A stretch of DNA of 7,476 nt from the NCBI GenBank assembly GCA_026388495.1, contig JAPLJQ010000112.1, positions 1-7,476 on the forward strand, written 5' to 3'. Positions 5,405-7,476 of the stretch are shown here, piece by piece. Source of the DNA: Deltaproteobacteria bacterium (GTDB taxonomy: Bacteria; Desulfobacterota; Syntrophia; Syntrophales; UBA2185). Position numbers and translations under genes: made by a program. The stretch's first letter is position 1. The number at the start of each line of letters is the position of its first letter. Below the pieces are notes generated by a model, which saw nothing but the letters and a program-made list of their open reading frames with translations, did no database searches and had not been told where the DNA came from.

Positions 5405-6376
5405 TTATTTCTGAAAGAGCCAGGTCGACAGATACCTCTCTCCACTGTCCGGCAGAAGAGCCACGATCGTTTTCCCTGCAGATTCTTCCCGCCTCGCCAC
5501 CTCGAAAGAAGCCCAGAGGGCGGCGCCACTGGATATCCCCACGAGGATACCCTCTTCCTTCGCAATACGTCTCGCCATTTCCCCCGCCTTTTCATGGGAC
5601 ACCTGTATGATCTCGTCGATGACGTTTCTGTTTAACTCATGGGACACCTGTATGATCTCGTCGATGACGTTTCTGTTTAACACATCGGGGACAAACCCCG
5701 CGCCGATCCCTTGAATTTTGTGGGGTCCCGGCTTCCCTCCGGAAAGAACCGGCGAATCCGTGGGTTCGACGGCAACGATCTTTACGGACGGTTTCCTCTT
5801 TTGCAAAACCTCGCCGACCCCCGTGATGGTGCCGCCGGTGCCGATTCCTGAGATAAAATAATCCACATTGCCGTCCGTGTCCCGCCAGATCTCCTCCGCC
5901 GTTGTCCGGCGATGGATTTCCGGGTTGGCGGGGTTTTTGAACTGCTGGGGGACGAAGCTGTTTTTATTGCTGCCTGCCAGTTCTTCCGCTTTATCGATGG
6001 CCCCTCTCATGCCCCTGGCGCCTTCCGTCAGAACCAGTTCCGCTCCCAGAATAGCCAGGAGATGCCTCCTCTCCAGGCTCATCGTATCGGGCATCGTGAG
6101 TATCAGCCGGTATCCCTTGGCCGCGCAGACGAAGGCAAGGGCAATCCCCGTGTTTCCGCTTGTCGGTTCTATAATCACCGAATCCTTGTTCAGAATCCCC
6201 GCTTTTTCCGCTGCTTCGATCATGGCGACGCCGATCCTGTCCTTCACGCTGGAAAGGGGATTGAAGGATTCGAGCTTCACCAGAATCTCCGCATTCAAAC
6301 CTGTCTGCATTTTGTTAAGACGGACCAGCGGCGTTTTTCCTACCGTTTTAGTGATATCTGCATATATATTGGACAT
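5405..6376 (-). CDS. cysK: Cysteine synthase (O-acetylserine sulfhydrylase) with an internal 15-residue duplication
   Basis: This PLP enzyme makes cysteine from O-acetylserine and sulfide in the cytoplasm. Motifs: the PLP lysine K45 in SSVKDR, the substrate-binding loop TSGNTG (72-77), the phosphate-binding GTGGT (179-183), GIGAGF (223-228), and SSGAA (282-286), whose serine contacts the PLP ring nitrogen. The protein is 323 residues, where family members are usually about 305-310. The excess is an exact tandem copy of LNRNVIDEIIQVSHE (233-247 and 248-262), just after GIGAGFVP; with one copy removed the protein would be 308 residues and align normally. All active-site residues remain, but whether the fold tolerates an extra strand is unknown. 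The start ATG 6376 has AAGGAG 6 nt upstream. It lies downstream of metY on the same strand, with a repeat element between, and is followed by the protease gene. A CysM/CBS-like specificity cannot be excluded. Confidence 0.93.
   Translation of the reverse strand: MSNIYADITKTVGKTPLVRLNKMQTGLNAEILVKLESFNPLSSVKDRIGVAMIEAAEKAGILNKDSVIIEPTSGNTGIALAFVCAAKGYRLILTMPDTMSLERRHLLAILGAELVLTEGARGMRGAIDKAEELAGSNKNSFVPQQFKNPANPEIHRRTTAEEIWRDTDGNVDYFISGIGTGGTITGVGEVLQKRKPSVKIVAVEPTDSPVLSGGKPGPHKIQGIGAGFVPDVLNRNVIDEIIQVSHELNRNVIDEIIQVSHEKAGEMARRIAKEEGILVGISSGAALWASFEVARREESAGKTIVALLPDSGERYLSTWLFQK
5592..5681. repeat. Perfect 45-bp tandem direct repeat inside cysK
   Basis: Two identical, directly abutting 45-bp copies, 5592-5636 and 5637-5681, with no mismatches. 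The length is a multiple of three, so the reading frame is kept and 15 residues are repeated. Absence of any silent difference between copies implies a very recent duplication or an assembly error. Confidence 0.97.
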
Positions 6377-6403
6377 CGTTGTCTCCTTTCATCTTTGGCG
6401 ATT

Positions 6404-6520
6404 TCGTAAAAAGTCGGAAAACACCCGTCATGTCATTTCGACCGTAGGGAGAAATCTTGAAATAATTAAAGATTTCTCGTCGCTTTGCTCCTCGAAATGA
6501 CATAATTTAACTTTTTACGA
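6404..6520. repeat. Nested inverted-repeat (REP/MITE-like) element between metY and cysK
   Basis: Outer arms are an 11-bp perfect inverted repeat (6404-6414 TCGTAAAAAGT and 6510-6520). Next inside is a 12-bp perfect pair (6430-6441 ATGTCATTTCGA and 6492-6503), then a 10-bp pair GAGAAATCTT/AAGATTTCTC (6449-6458/6469-6478). The spacing between outer and inner arms (15 nt left, 6 nt right) nearly matches that of the element at 292-450 (16 and 6). It contains no gene. It takes up most of the 155-nt gap, so a metY-cysK transcript would carry a long hairpin here. Confidence 0.85.
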
Positions 6521-6531
6521 GTTCATTACCT

Positions 6532-7476
6532 TTAGACCTTTGCCAATGCTTGCTCGATATCGGAAAGGATATCGTCTATATGCTCCAGCCCCACGGATAA
6601 TCGAATGAAGTCCGGCGTCACACCCGTCGCCAATTGTTCCTCAGCGGAGAGCTGCTGGTGAGTCGTCGTTGCCGGGTGAATCGCCAGGGTCTTTGCATCT
6701 CCCACATTCGCCAGATGGGATATCAACTCAAGGGAATCGATAAACGTCTTCCCCGCCGCAAGGCCGCCCCTGACTCCAAATCCAAGAATTGCCCCCGCAC
6801 CTTTCGGCAGGTATTTATCCGTCCTCTGACGCTCAGAACTTGACTTGAGCCCCGGATAATTAACCCATGCCACTTTCGGGTGTTTCTCCAGATAACCGGC
6901 CACGGCCAGAGCATTCTCGGAATGGCGTGGCATCCTCAAATGAAGGGTTTCCAAACCCTGAAGAAAGAGAAACGCATTGAAGGGTGAAAGGGCCGGCCCC
7001 AGATCCCGCAGGAGGGTCACCCGCGCCTTGATGATATAGGCGATGTTTCCCATGGGCTTCAAGGCTTCCACAAAATTGAGCCCGTGATAACTCGGATCGG
7101 GCTCCGCAATAAGGGGGAATTTCCCGTTTGTCCAGTCAAATTTTCCGGAATCCACAATCACGCCGCCAAGGGAGGTTCCATGACCGCCGATAAACTTCGT
7201 CGCGGAATAGACAACGATATCCACGCCGGAATCAATGGGACGAAGCAAATAAGGGGAAACGGTGTTATCCAGTACGAAGGGAATGCCGTTCTTGTGTGCG
7301 ACACTGGCAATGCCCTCAAGATCGGCTACATCAAGCTTCGGATTGCCGATAGACTCGGCGTAAATCGCCTTCGTCTTCGGCGTGATCGCTTTCTGAATGG
7401 CATCGAGGTCGTTCGATTTTACGAAGTTAACCTTCAAACCCATACGAGGAAAGGTGTAATGAAACAGGTTATAGGT
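6532..7476 (-). CDS. metY: O-acetylhomoserine sulfhydrylase (MetY), 3' part (5' end outside window)
   Basis: This Cys/Met-metabolism PLP enzyme makes homocysteine from O-acetylhomoserine and sulfide. The frame is open to the window edge: the 11 codons before the internal ATG at 7443 read TYNLFHYTFPR, which is standard MetY sequence, so that ATG is not the start. 314 residues are present; the family is about 425-430, so roughly 110 N-terminal residues lie outside. Visible motifs are AIYAESIGNPKLDV, FVLDNTVSPYLLRP (Asp pairing with the PLP nitrogen), and SATKFIGGHGTSLGG with the PLP lysine (residue 94 of the fragment). The C-terminal domain ends normally with HPATTTHQQLS…GVTPDFIRLSVGLEHIDDI. 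The HGTSLGG loop and the long insertion after it (DPSYHGLNF) favour O-acetylhomoserine sulfhydrylase over cystathionine gamma-synthase. It precedes cysK on the same strand, giving a sulfide-assimilation pair. Confidence 0.94.
   Translation of the reverse strand, partial: TYNLFHYTFPRMGLKVNFVKSNDLDAIQKAITPKTKAIYAESIGNPKLDVADLEGIASVAHKNGIPFVLDNTVSPYLLRPIDSGVDIVVYSATKFIGGHGTSLGGVIVDSGKFDWTNGKFPLIAEPDPSYHGLNFVEALKPMGNIAYIIKARVTLLRDLGPALSPFNAFLFLQGLETLHLRMPRHSENALAVAGYLEKHPKVAWVNYPGLKSSSERQRTDKYLPKGAGAILGFGVRGGLAAGKTFIDSLELISHLANVGDAKTLAIHPATTTHQQLSAEEQLATGVTPDFIRLSVGLEHIDDILSDIEQALAKV

Noticed and set aside
5592..5681. Short CRISPR-like array
   Set aside because: Two directly abutting copies with no spacer, inside a coding frame; it is a tandem duplication.
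5405..6376. cysK as a pseudogene
   Set aside because: The duplication is a multiple of three, the frame is intact from ATG to stop, and all PLP and substrate motifs are present, so loss of function cannot be claimed.
5868..6500. Plus-strand frame of 210 codons opposite cysK, running into the repeat
   Set aside because: Antisense to cysK motifs; its last part is translated repeat sequence.

Overview
The window looks like ordinary chromosomal housekeeping sequence from a Gram-negative bacterium of mid GC content. The palindromic intergenic repeats of the 'GTCATTCC…GGAATGAC' and 'TGTCATTTCGA…TCGAAATGACA' kinds, together with the mix of gene families, suggest a deltaproteobacterial lineage (Desulfobacterota, perhaps Syntrophales- or Geobacter-like). 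That placement is inference. I see no phage, transposase, tRNA, rRNA or CRISPR signature, and no defence or biosynthetic island.

Layout. (1) 2-307 (+): 3' end of queC (queuosine precursor synthesis). (2) 292-450: a nested inverted-repeat element, one arm of which supplies the last codons and stop of queC. (3) 476-1057 (+): a small iron-sulfur flavoprotein / NADPH-dependent FMN reductase-like protein. It converges on, and overlaps by 4 nt, (4) 1054-2229 (-): an M20-family amidohydrolase. (5) 2230-2566: a regulatory region with two divergent sigma70-type promoters, an intrinsic terminator in the helicase leader, and a 26-codon strongly basic leader ORF with its own ribosome binding site. (6) 2567-3904 (+): RhlE-type DEAD-box RNA helicase. 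(7) 3967-4275 (+): a glycine-rich single-RRM RNA-binding protein with its own extended -10 promoter. (8) 4293-5276 (-): a membrane-anchored matrixin-like zinc protease whose catalytic domain is interrupted by a long coiled coil. (9) 5286-5347: a second palindromic repeat. (10) 5405-6376 (-): cysteine synthase with a perfect in-frame 45-bp tandem duplication. (11) 6404-6520: a third element built on the same plan as the first. (12) 6532-7476 (-): 3' part of metY (O-acetylhomoserine sulfhydrylase), running off the window.

How the genes work together. metY and cysK lie head to tail and both assimilate sulfide, into homocysteine and cysteine respectively. The helicase and the RRM protein form a plausible RNA-remodelling pair of the kind used in cold adaptation. 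The helicase leader looks regulated, possibly by premature termination and by translational coupling to the short basic ORF. The features most worth a second look are the exact 15-residue duplication in cysK, the terminator plus basic leader ORF ahead of the helicase, and the shared modular design of the intergenic elements at 292-450 and 6404-6520.
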